Source: Desmodus rotundus
Lineage: Eukaryota; Chordata; Mammalia; Chiroptera; Phyllostomidae
DNA: 64,000 bases
Reading direction: 5' to 3'
Assembly: GCF_022682495.2 (NCBI RefSeq)
Contig: NC_071392.1
Location: 56,507,459 to 56,571,458, forward strand
Shown here: positions 34,680 through 45,102 of the stretch, piece after piece
Numbering within the stretch: position 1 is the stretch's first letter
How the letters are laid out: each line of letters starts with the position of its first letter
The notes under the pieces: model-generated
Told to the model about the DNA's origin: nothing
The model's input: only the letters and a program-made list of their open reading frames with translations
Database searches by the model: none
Translations under genes and position numbers: made by a program

Positions 34680-35561
34680 GTGTCTTTATCTGTATTTTTT
34701 AATTAGGAAAATGCTAGGCTCATAAAGAGAGCTTGGAATTCTTTCCTTCTGTTGCAATTTTTTGAAATAGTGTGAGGAGGATAATTGTTAGTAGTTCTTT
34801 GAATTTTTGGAAAAATTCACCTGTGAAGCCATCTGATCCAGTACTGCTGGGAGTTTTAATTTTTTTTATATTACTGCTTCAATTTCATTAGTTTTTATTT
34901 GTCTATTGATATTTTCTGATTCTTCCTGATTCAGTTTTGGAAGATTCTATGTTACAAAGAATTTGTCCATTTCATCTAGGTTGTCTGATTTTTTTGGCAT
35001 ATAGTTCTTTGTAGTATTTTCTAACAATCATTTATATTTCTGTGATGTCACTTGTTACTTCTCATCTTTCATTTCTGATTTTATTTATTTGGGTCCTCTT
35101 CTTTTTCATTGATGAATGTGATTCATTGATATAATTTTTTAAGTTACTACATCATTTATTTTCACTCTGATATTCATTTCTTACTTCTCCTTAATCTGGG
35201 CTTTGTTTGTTGTTGTTTTTCTAGTTTCAGATGTAGGGTTAGATTGTTTATTTGATATTTTTTCTTGCTTTTTGAAGTAGGCCTACAATACTATGAACTT
35301 CCCTCTCAGGACAGCTCTCACTACGTCCCATAGTTTTTGTGTTGTTGTGTGTTTATTTTCCAGTGTTTTCAGGTACTTTTTGATTTTTTCATTGATCTCA
35401 TTAAGAACCTATTCATTGTTTAATAATATGCTATTTAACCTCCATGCATTTGAATGTTTTTGAATTTTGTTATTGTAATTAATTTCCAGTTTCATGTCAT
35501 TGTGATCCAAGAAGATGCTTGACATGATTTCAATCTTAAGTTTGTTAAGATTTAGTGTCCT
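34680..35561 (-). mobile_element. Host L1, block 4 (ORF2 endonuclease/linker region)
   Basis: Reversed ORF2 text, such as AATTCACCTGTGAAGCCATCTGATCCAG (34825-34852) and the CATTGTTTAATAATATGCTATT segment (35415-35436), continues the host L1 up to the insertion site of the plus-strand L1. Confidence 0.85.
35547..35561 (+). repeat. 15-bp target duplication, left copy
   Basis: AAGATTTAGTGTCCT, identical to 42168-42182. It brackets the full-length plus-strand L1. Confidence 0.9.
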
Positions 35562-37113
35562 GATTGGGAAGATGGCGGCAACATAGGTGGGATCCGAGTC
35601 CACTTCCCCTCAACGCCAGGGAAATACCTAGCTGATCTGAGGAGCAGAGTGAACAGCCAACAGGATTCCAGCATATATGAAGATCAGAGACCAAAGATAG
35701 AGGACATTGAAAGATCTGACGGTAAGAAGAGTGCTCAAGGACAATAAGGTCCCCGGGACCTGGGACCGCACGGTATAAGGGCGGCAGAAGTGCCAGCCCA
35801 GGCGCAGGGGCTGCTGCAGGAGTCTTGGGAGAGGGCCAGGCTGAGCTGTGAGCAACCAGGTGCTTGATTGCACTAGGGGGGCTTGAATAGGAGGAATTTC
35901 TCAAAAAGAAAAAGAAAATAGAGACACTCAGGGGCTAGTTAGAGAACTCTCGCAGCAGCCGCGGCCCCTGGCGCCCCTCCCCCCTCCGCCCCTGGACTGC
36001 CAGCGCCAGATAAGCAGCCCTGGCGCTCACCTGAGGCCCGGTTGCACACGCGCAGATTAGCCAACAGGGTTCCATACATGAAACCCCGGAGGGGCGCCCA
36101 CACCTGAAACCTCCGAGAGCATCTGGAGCAGAGGCTAGCTGCTCCACCCACAGGCCCAAAACCTGGGAACTGAGTGCAGCGTTATTCAGTCCCAGGGCGG
36201 CCATGCCCGCCCGAGAGACTCAAGCCCAGGGCGGCTGGATCGGCCAGCTGCGCCCTGCACAGGTCCCAAGCCAAAGCGGCTGGAGCCACCGCTTGAATGT
36301 CCCAAGAACAAAGCTGCTGGATTGGCTGATCAACGGCCTGATTGCCTGCCAGGGACCACACCTACAAGGCCTACCTAACACTTGCGCACCCTGCAGGGCC
36401 TTCTAGCTCTCTAGGACAAAGGCAGAACACCCAGCAGAGGGGAGCTGCAGTGCTAGGGGAGACTGCAGGCTGAACAACAGCGAAGAGTGTGGCCCAGGAA
36501 GGGAGAAAAGTGAAACCAATCCTTCGAACCACCCCCTCCCATTGCACAGACAGGACACCAGCAGAACTAACCTGACAGGTTTAAAGCCAGCATAAGATTT
36601 TTTTTTTTTTCCTTTCCTCCTTTCCCCCTGAATTCCTTCTTCCTCTCTCTTTTTTTTTCTTTTTTTTCTTCATTCCTTCTTCCTCCCATCCTTTACCACT
36701 TTTATGTCTTCTTCCTGCCTTCTTTTATCTATTTCTATGTTTTAATTTTTGTTAAAATTCCTTTTTATCTTGCCTCCGATCTTTCTTTATTCCTTCTTCC
36801 CTCCTTCCTTACTTTCCTCCTTTTCTATTTCCTTTTTCCCTCCTTCCCATCTTTGTTTTTTTTTTCTTTCATTCTTCCCCCCTTTCTCTTTTTCCCACAG
36901 GTGAGACAACAAAACCTGGAGTGCTGAAAAGACTAGAGTTAGACCGTGTTAAACCCATAAACGTCAGCTCAAGACTAGTGAGCACAGGAGATTAAGGAGA
37001 CAGCACCACCGAATCCCATTGGCATTCTACCATAGAAGTTCATATCATAAACCCAGGGAGTCAGAATAGAGCAATTTAAGAAGTAGAGGCCAACAAGAAG
37101 AGTCTCACAAACA
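35562..37113 (+). promoter_or_regulatory. L1 5'UTR/promoter
   Basis: It opens with AAGATGGCGGCAACATAGG (35569-35587), a YY1-type element that positions transcription in L1s. A GC-rich middle (about 35900-36420) precedes a ~300-bp pyrimidine tract (36597-36897) and the splice-like CAG|GTGAG. Read antisense, 35545-35904 is open for 119 codons. Confidence 0.8.
36597..36906 (+). promoter_or_regulatory. Pyrimidine tract ending in a fused acceptor/donor splice motif
   Basis: About 300 bp of nearly pure C/T ends in TTTTTCCCACAG (AG at 36899-36900), directly followed by GTGAGAC. This combines a strong 3' splice acceptor with a 5' donor-like CAG|GTGAG, the layout of a recursive splice site. It is kept in the minus-strand copy at 33096-33107; at about 61796 the GT has become GA. 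Confidence 0.6.
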
Positions 37114-38047
37114 ATGGGAAGACAAAGAAACAATTCCCAAATGAAAGGAAAGGAGGAAGTCTCAGAAAGAATGCTAACTAAAAAAGAGGCAAGTCAACAC
37201 TCAGATACTGAGTTAAAAGCAATGGTCATCAGGAAGCTCACTGAGCTCTCTGAGCTCAAAGAGAACTACCAGAAACTACAAGGAAACTACAATGAAGTCA
37301 CTGCAAACTATATCAGCATGAAAAAGGAAATAGAAAATATCAACAAGAGCCAAGAGGAAATGAAGAATACAATTTCTGAATTGAAGAACACAGTAGAAGG
37401 AATAAAAAGCAGACTTGATGGAGCAGAGGATCGGATCAGTGAGCTGGAGGACAAAGTAGAAAAAAAACACCCAGAAAGAGCAAGAAAAGGAAAAGAGGCT
37501 CAGAAAGAATAAAGAGGCAATAAGGGAAATGCAGGACAACATGAAACGTAACAATATCCGTATAATAGGAATACCGGAAGGAGAAGAAGAAGAGCAAGGG
37601 ATAGAAAACCTGTTTGAAAAAGTAATGATGGAAAATTTCCCTAATCTGAGGAGAGAAAAAGTCACCCAAATCCAGGAATCACAGAGAGTCCCAAGCAAGA
37701 GGAACCCAAAGAGACCCAGTGCAAGACACATCATAATTAAAATGGCAAATTTCCAAGACAAAGACAGGATCTTAAAGGCAGCAAGGGAGAAAAAGGAAGT
37801 AACATACAAGGGAGCCCCAATAAGGTTAGCAACTGACTTCTCAATGGAAACGCTCCAAGGCAGAAGAGAATGGCAAAAAATATTCCAAGTAATGAGAACC
37901 AGAGGCCTGCAACCAAGACTACTTTACCTAGCAAGGCTCTCAATCAAGATAGAAGACCAAATAAAGAGTTTCCCAGACAAAAGAAATCTAAAAGAATACA
38001 CTTCCACCAAACCAGCTCTGCAAGAGATGCTAAAGGCACTGCTTTAA
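37114..38047 (+). pseudogene. ORF1: L1 ORF1 with a single homopolymer frameshift
   Basis: MGRQRNNSQMKGKEEVSERM begins at 37114. Residues ~20-115 form a Leu/Ile/Lys/Glu-rich coiled coil (trimerisation). An A run has 8 As (about 37460-37467) where sibling copies have 7, and this shifts the frame and gives a stop at 37512. The remaining sequence continues in another frame, with IPEGEEEEQGIENLFEKVMM, ARHIIIKMANFQDKDRILKA (RRM/CTD) and a normal stop at 38045-38047. Apart from this one base the ORF looks complete. Confidence 0.9.
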
Positions 38048-38093
38048 GGAAAGGAAAGAAAAGAGAAAGAGAGAGGATCACAGATAGGAAATA

Positions 38094-41000
38094 ATGGCAA
38101 TGAATAACTACCTATCGATAATAACCTTAAACGTAAATGGACTAAATGCTCAAATCAAAAGACATAGAATAGCTGAATGGATAAGAAAACATGACCCACA
38201 CATATGCTGCCTACAAGAGACCCATCTCAGGACAATAGACTTACACAGACTGAAAGTGAAGGGCTGGAAACAAATTTTCCAAGCAAACGGACAGGAAAAA
38301 AAAGCAGGGGTAGCAATACTCATATCAGACAAAATAGACTTCCAAAGAAGGACCATAAAGAGGGACCCAGAAGGTCACTTCATAATACTCAAAGGAAGAA
38401 TCCACCAAGAACACATAAACATTGTAAATATATATGCACCCAACATAGGAGCACCCAAATACATAAAGAAAATCTTGGAGGATTTCAAGAAAGATATTGA
38501 CAGCAACACAATTATAGTAGGGGACTATAACACCCCACTATCAAAAATGGACAGGTCTTCCAAACACAATATCAACAAAGATATTGTGTCACTTAACAAT
38601 ACCCTAGAGGAAATGGACTTAACTGATATATACAGAGCTTTTCATCCCAAAGAAGCAAAATACATATTCTTTTCAAGTGTCCATGGAACTTTTTCAAAGA
38701 TAGACCACATGATAGGACACAAAGCAAGCCTCAACAAATTCAAGAAAATTGAAATCATATCATTTCTCTGACCACAAGGGTCTGAAACTAGAAACCAACC
38801 CCAAGGGAAAAAAACCCCAAACACTCAAAATCATGGAGACTGAATAGCATGCTATTAAACAATGAATGGGTCAAGAACGAGATTAGGGAAGAAATCAAAA
38901 ACTTCCTGGAAACAAATGAAAACGAACTCCTAACAACCCAAAACCTATGGGACACAGCAAAGGCAGTCCTGAGAGGGAAGTTCATAGCAATACAGGCCTA
39001 CCTTAAGAAGTTAGAAACAGTTCAAACAAACAACCTAACCCTATGCCTACAAGAATTGGAGGAACAACAACAAAGACAGCCCAGAGCAAGCAGAAGGAAG
39101 GAAATAACCAAGATCAGAGCAGAACTAAATGACATAGAGACTAAAAGCAGAATTCAAAGGATCAATGAATCCAGGAGCTGGTACTTTGAAAAGATAAACA
39201 ACATCGACAAGCCTTTAAGTAGGCTCACCAAGAAGAAAAGAGAGAGGATCCCAATAAACAGAATTAGAAATGAAAGAGGAGAGATTACAACTGATGCCAC
39301 AGAAATACAAAGTATTGTAAGAAATTACTATGAAGAACTGTATGCTAAGAAATTTGAAAACCTAGATGAAATGGACACATTTCTAGAAAAATATAATCTT
39401 CCAAAACTGAATGAAGAAGAAGCAGAAAACCTGAAGAGACCAATATCAGCAAAGGAAATTGAAGCAGTCATCAAAAAAGTCCCATTACACAAAAGCCCTG
39501 GACCAGATGGTTTCACAGGAGATTTCTACAAAGCATTTAAGGAAGAGCTAACCCCTATCCTTCACAGACTATTCGAAAAAATCCAAACTGATGGAAGACT
39601 CCCAACTCTTTTTATGAAGCTACCATCATCCTAATCCCAGAACCAGATAAAGACACAACGAAGAAAAAAAACTTCAGGACAGTATTGCTGATGAACATAG
39701 ACGCTAAAATTCTCAACAAAATATTAGCAGACCACATCCAGCAATATATTAAAAAGATCATCCACCATGACCAAGTGGTATTCATCCCAGGGATGCAAGG
39801 ATGGTACAATATTCGCAAATCAATAAACATAATACATCACATCAACAACAGCAAAGACAAAAATCACATGATCATATCAATAGATGCGGAAAAAGCATTC
39901 AATAAGATACAGCACCGATTTCTGATAAAAACACTCAGCAAAGTGGGAATAAAGTGAGCATTCCTCAACATAATAAAGGCCATATATGACAGACCTACAG
40001 CCAACATCACACTCAATGGACAAAAACTTAGAGCTTTCCCACTAAGATCAGGAACAAGACAAGGATGCCCTCTCTCACCGCTCCTATTCAACATAGTATT
40101 GGAAGTCCTAGCCACAGAAATCAGACAAGAAAAAGCAATAAAAGGCATCCAAATTGGAAAGGAAGAAATGAAACTGTCACCGTTTGCAGACGACATGATA
40201 GTGTACATGGAAAACCCTAGAGACTCCACCAAAAAACTACTCAACCTACTAAATGAATTTGGCAAAACAGCTGGACACAGAGTCAATACCCAGAAATCAA
40301 AGGCATTCCTGTACACCAGCAACGAAACTGCAGAAACAGAAATCAGGAAAAAAATCCCATTTGATATAGCAACAAGAAAAATAAAGTACCTAGGAATAAA
40401 CCTAACCAAGGAGCTAAAAGTCCTGTACTCAGAAAACTACACAACACTGATGAAAGAAATTAAGGAAGATACAAACATATGGAAGCATGTACCATGCTCA
40501 TGGATTGGAAGAATTAACATCATCAAAATGGCCATATTACCCAAAGCAATTTATAGATTCAATGCAATCCCTATTAGAGTACCCATGACATATTTCACAG
40601 ATATAGAACAAACATTTCAGAAATGTATACGGAACCATAAACGACCCCGAATAGCTGCAGCAATTTTGAGAAAGAAGAACAAAGCCAAAGGGATCACAAT
40701 ACCTGATATCAAACTGTATTACAAGGGCACTGTAATCAAAAGAGCCTGGTACTGGCATAAAAACAGGCACATACACCAATGGAACAGAATAGAGAGCCCA
40801 GAAATAAACTCAAGTCTATACGATGAATTAATATTTGACAAAGGAGGCAGGAGCATAAAATGGAGCAAAAATAGCCTCTTCAACAGATGATGTTGGAAGA
40901 TCTGGACAGCTAGATGCAAAAAAATGAAACTCGATCACCAACTTACGCCATACAGGAAAATAAACTCAAGATGGATAAAAGACTTAAATATGAGCCGTAA

Positions 41001-41910
41001 CACCATAAAAGTCCTTGAGGAAAACATTGGCAGGAAAATCTCAGACATTCCACGCAGCAACATCCTCACAGACACATCCCCTAAAGCAAGGGACATAAAG
41101 GAAAGAATAAACAAGTGGGACCTCATCAAAATAAAAAGCTTCTGCATGGCTAAAGAAAACAGCACCAAATTACAAAGAGAAACAACAGTACGGGAAAACA
41201 TATTTGCCAATGATACCTCAGACAAGGGCCTGATCTCCAATATATATAAAGAACTCACATGACTCCATTCCAGGTAGAGAAACAACCCAATTAAAAAATG
41301 GGCAAAGGACTTGAACAGACACTTCTCCAAGGAAGACATACAGAGGGCCCAGAGACATATGAAAAGATGCTCAGCATCACTAGCCATCAGAGAGATGCTA
41401 ATCAAAACCACAATGAGGTATCATCTCACACCAGTCAGAATGGCCAACATAAACAAATCCACAAACAAATGTTGGAGAGGATGCGGAGAAAAGGGAACTC
41501 TAGTGCACTGTTGGTGGGAATGCAGACTTGTGAGGCCAGTGTGGAAAACAGTATGGAATTTCCTCAGAAAACTAAAAATGGATCTGCCCTTTGACCCAGT
41601 AATTCCTCTGCTGGGATTATACCCTAAGAACACTGAAACACCAATCCAAAAGAATCTATGCACCCCAATGTTCATAGCAGCACAGTTTACAATAGCCAAG
41701 TACTGGAAGCAACCGAAGTGCCCATCAGCAAACGAGTGGATCCAAAAACTATGGTATATTTACACAATGGAATTCTACACAGCAGAGAGAAAGAAGCAGC
41801 TTGTACCCTTTGCAACAGCATGGATGAAACTGGAGAGCATTATGCTAAGTCAAATAAGCCAGGAGGTGAGGGTCAAATACCATATGATCTCACCTTTAAC
41901 TGGACCATAA
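38094..41910 (+). pseudogene. ORF2: L1 ORF2 (endonuclease, RT, Cys-rich), broken
   Basis: The endonuclease fills 38094-38771: catalytic-type LNVNGL (Asn13), QETHL (Glu42), GDYNTPLS and KIDH are present. A frameshift near 38755 precedes the SDH motif (38768-38780). A lost A near 39605 shifts the frame again. RT motif A reads SIDAEKAFN (the usual final Asp of AEKAFD is Asn) and motif C is FADD (40183-40194). Stops occur at 39955, 40888, 41260 and 41275. The Cys-rich domain [18 protein letters not shown] is intact (about 41470-41525). Confidence 0.92.
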
Positions 41911-42167
41911 GCAATAGAAGAAAAAAGCAAACAAAATATAACCAGAGACATTGAATTTAAGAACAATCTAACAAGAGCCAGGGCGGGGGTGGGGGGTGGG
42001 GGCAGGGACAGTGGGTAGAGGGTATTACAGGAAGTACTATAAAGGACACATGGAGAAAACCAAGGGGGAGGGTGGAGGTGGGGGAGGGAGGTGGCTTCAC
42101 CTGGGGTGGGGTGGAGGGATGGGGAGAAAAGGCATACAACTGTAATTGAATAACAATTAAAAAAAAA
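41911..42167 (+). other. L1 3'UTR with G-rich (G4-prone) tracts
   Basis: G runs at 41981-42007 (GGGCGGGGGTGGGGGGTGGG) and 42064-42120 fit the guanine-quadruplex potential known for L1 3'UTRs. The tail is CAACTGTAATTGAATAACAA plus about a dozen As. Confidence 0.85.
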
Positions 42168-42182
42168 AAGATTTAGTGTCCT
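42168..42182 (+). repeat. 15-bp target duplication, right copy
   Basis: AAGATTTAGTGTCCT, identical to 35547-35561. Confidence 0.9.
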
Positions 42183-42420
42183 AACATGTGATCTATGTTT
42201 GAGAATGTTTCATGTGTACTTGAGGAGAATGTATACTCTGCTTCTTTGGGATAAAATGTTCTGTAAATATCAATTAAATCCATTCCATCTAGTGTGTAAT
42301 TAAGGTCATTTCTCTTGTTGATTTCTTTTTTTGTCTGGATGATCTTTCCATTGTTGACAGTGGGATGTTAAGATATCCTCCTATAGAAACTGGATGACTT
42401 AAAGTTTATCTGCTTTTAAT
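42183..42420 (-). mobile_element. Host L1, block 5 (ORF2 endonuclease region)
   Basis: The reversed ORF2 order TACTCTGCTTCTTTGGGATA (about 42234-42253) and ATCAATTAAATCCATTCCATC continues block 4. Similarity fades near 42420. The 5' third of the host L1 is absent. Confidence 0.75.
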
Positions 42421-42669
42421 GCATTAGTAGAATGTTTTCTTTTCTCAACATATTCCTCTATTAATTAGGAAGAGTTTTTATGTAGTCATTCACTATACGG
42501 AATGAATGAGATAGTATAAAAATGGCTTTATCAAGTACCTTATAAATTAAAGTAAAAGATACTGATGCATTTTGTAGGGACATATAGATTCTGTGAACAG
42601 CAATGAGTTCTTCCTTTGCTCCAATACTTCTATCACAGGTTCTGCAGATAAGTCCTTGTCTATATGTGA
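42421..42669. other. No gene recognised
   Basis: A transition between the fading host L1 and an L1 5'UTR-like block. No feature seen. Confidence 0.4.
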
Positions 42670-44085
42670 TGCAAGAATGATGGTGACCACCTAGATGGGA
42701 GCTGAGTCCCCTTGCTCTTGCACCCAAACTCAGACACTTAGCTGATCTCCCCAAAATAAATTGAACAGTCAATAAAATCTTAGCTGATATGAAGTTCAGA
42801 AGCCAAAGAATACAGAAGACACTTCAAAATAAGCAGGCAGAAAATCCCAAGACTCAAGCTGGGAGTGACTTGGTTACACAAAGTTGTCAGGGAGAACCAG
42901 GCTACATACACATCCAAAGCTAGTGGCACACCCACAGCTACAGCATCAAATGCCAACTGGGAGAGTGTCAGAGAGTGAGAGAGATGCTATCTGCACCTGG
43001 ATCTTGTGAAGGAAAACGACTGTGGCTAGCCATGACTGGGATAGACTCTCAACTTTTTGGTGAGGTGGTGTGTACAGAAAGGTGGAGAGTGACTCAGCAC
43101 TGCAGTGGGAGCATCCAGAGAGACTTTTTTAAAAGGAGAAATGAGGCATACTTGTCAGGGACCCCAAATGCACAACTGCCTGGCCAAAAAGGAAAAAGGA
43201 TTGTGGACACAATTTGCTCCCACTCAGTACAGCTGGGAAGATTGACCAAAAAGGGTGAAGGCGAGATGTTTTCTGAACCCCAACTCAGCACAGATGCATA
43301 TAGTGGAGAGCACAGGCCACTGTATGTTGTGAGGGCAGTGGGCTGGGAACTGTGCAATTCAGATTATTTAAAGCCAGACTGAGCCCACTCCTTGGTAGAA
43401 CCTCCAGAAAGGGAAGGTTGCACTCAGGACCCACATCCTGCAGGAGAAGGAGAAGATCAGCAAAACTGGCTAAACAGACAGGCTTAGCCATCTTGCAAGG
43501 AGCATTTCCATAAGAGAAATACACCAAGAGAAAGCCTAAAAGGGTCCATATTGAACTCCTCACAGGAAGACAAAGTACACTGGGTCCTAGGGCACTATTT
43601 CAATGAGGATATCAAAGGTGTTCTGAAAGTGAAGCAGCAATAAGGATGCAGGGTTCCACCCAGTCTCAACACACAGACTGCCATTTACACCAAACAGGAG
43701 AGAGCTGACCCTCTTACACAGATTGCTCTCTGACTCCAGTCAAACGAACAGCTATTTAATCAGAAATTATACATTATTGAAAATAAACTGGGACACATAA
43801 ATATGGGAGGTATAGGGGACATAGATCACACCCATGATTTTCCCAGAAGACTAACAGTGCTTCCTAATGGAGACACAGAAGCCCCGCCCTCTTGATTGCT
43901 ACAGAAGCTCCCTCTAGAGGCAGGTGATGAAGTTATGGGCAGTGTTGCCAAAAGTTAGACTACACACCCTGTGAGCTGATAAAAAAGAAGAGACAAATGC
44001 AGAAAGAAGTTGGAGGGCAAAAACCAATAGCTCAGATGAAGTTCACCCAGCTCTTCCACAAAACTGGCATATTTTTCTTTCTTCT
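42670..44085 (+). mobile_element. L1 5'UTR-like fragment without ORFs
   Basis: 42670-42860 (GATGGTGACCACCTAGATGG, GAGCTGAGTCCCC, TTAGCTGATCTC, GAACAGTCAATAAAATC, GAATACAGAAGACACTT) follows the same order as the start of the full-length L1 at 35570-35710. The rest is moderately GC-rich and unassigned. The 135-codon frame at 42975-43382 has no recognised domain. No ORF1 follows; the next element starts at once in the opposite direction. Confidence 0.55.
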
Positions 44086-44865
44086 TTTTTTCCTTTCACA
44101 TAGCTTTTTTTCTCTTTTTTTATTGTTGTTTAACTACAGTTGTCCCCATATTGCCCACACCACATGCACCCTCCTCACTCACCTCAACCTCCCACACTCA
44201 ATGTTAACCCTTGGTTGGCTTTCTCAGTGGTTACTTTATACATGTCACTTGATGACCCATCCTCTTCTTTCCTCTGTTATCCTTCTTCCCCTCCCCTCTG
44301 ATTACTGTCAGTTTGTTGTTCATTTCCATGTCTTTGGTTCTATTTTGCTTGCTTGTTTATTTTGTGGTTATGTTCCATTTATAGGTGAGATCATATGGTA
44401 TTTGTTTTTCACTGCTTGGCTTTTTCACTTAATACAATACTCTCCAGTTCCATCAGTGTTGTTGCAAAAGATAGCAGCTCCTTCTTTCTTTCTGCTGCAT
44501 ACTATTCCACTGTATAAATGCACCACAGTTTTCTTATCCACTCATTTACTGATGGGAACTTAAGTTGCTTCCAGCACTTGCCTATTGTAAATTATGCTGC
44601 TATGAACATTAGGGTGCATAGGTTCTTTGGAATTGGTGTTTCAGCAATCTTAGGGTGCAATCCCAGTAGTGAAAATGCTAGTTCAAAAGGCACTACTATT
44701 TTTAGTCTTTTAAGAAATTCCATACTGTTTTCCACAGTGGCTACAACAGTCTGCATTCCCACCAACAGTGTATTAGCCCTTTTATCTAAAACCTTGTCAA
44801 TACTTTGTTGATTAGTTTATGATAGCCACTCTGACATGTGTGAAGTGGTATCTCATTGTGGTTTT

Positions 44866-45102
44866 TTTTTTTTTTTAATTGTTATTCAATTACAGTTGTA
44901 TGCCTTTTCTCCCCATCCCTCCACCCCACCCCAGGTGAACCCTCCTCCCTCCCCCCCTCCCCCCTCCCCTTGGTTTTGTCCATGTGTCCTTTATAGTAGT
45001 TCCTGTAATCCCCTCTACCCACTGTCCCTGCCCCCACCCCCCACCCCCGCCCTGGCTATTGTAGATTGTTCTTAACTTCAATGTCTCTGGTTGTATTTTG
45101 TT
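44866..45102 (-). mobile_element. Nested 5'-truncated L1 tail (~240 bp)
   Basis: Only the 3'UTR and poly-T (reverse of poly-A) are present. The host sequence TGTGGTTTT occurs on both sides (44857-44865 and 45103-45111) as the target duplication. G-rich on the minus strand. Confidence 0.9.

Larger units (their letters stand above)
35562..42167 (+). mobile_element. Full-length L1 (6.6 kb), youngest in window
   Basis: A complete element: 5'UTR 35562-37113, ORF1 37114-38047, 46-bp spacer, ORF2 38094-41910, 3'UTR 41911-42160 and a short A tail. Perfect 15-bp target duplications and the least decayed frames suggest a comparatively recent insertion into the older host L1. It still carries a frameshift in ORF1, two in ORF2 and several stops, so it is not retrotransposition-competent as read. 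Confidence 0.97.

Noticed and set aside
22870..42420. Functional reverse transcriptase or retron-like system
   Set aside because: All RT motifs belong to L1 ORF2 fragments with stops or frameshifts. No associated non-L1 genes are present.
42975..43382. 135-codon frame as a small host protein
   Set aside because: It falls within L1 5'UTR-like sequence, with no domain and no supporting splice or Kozak context. A competing 87-codon frame lies on the other strand.
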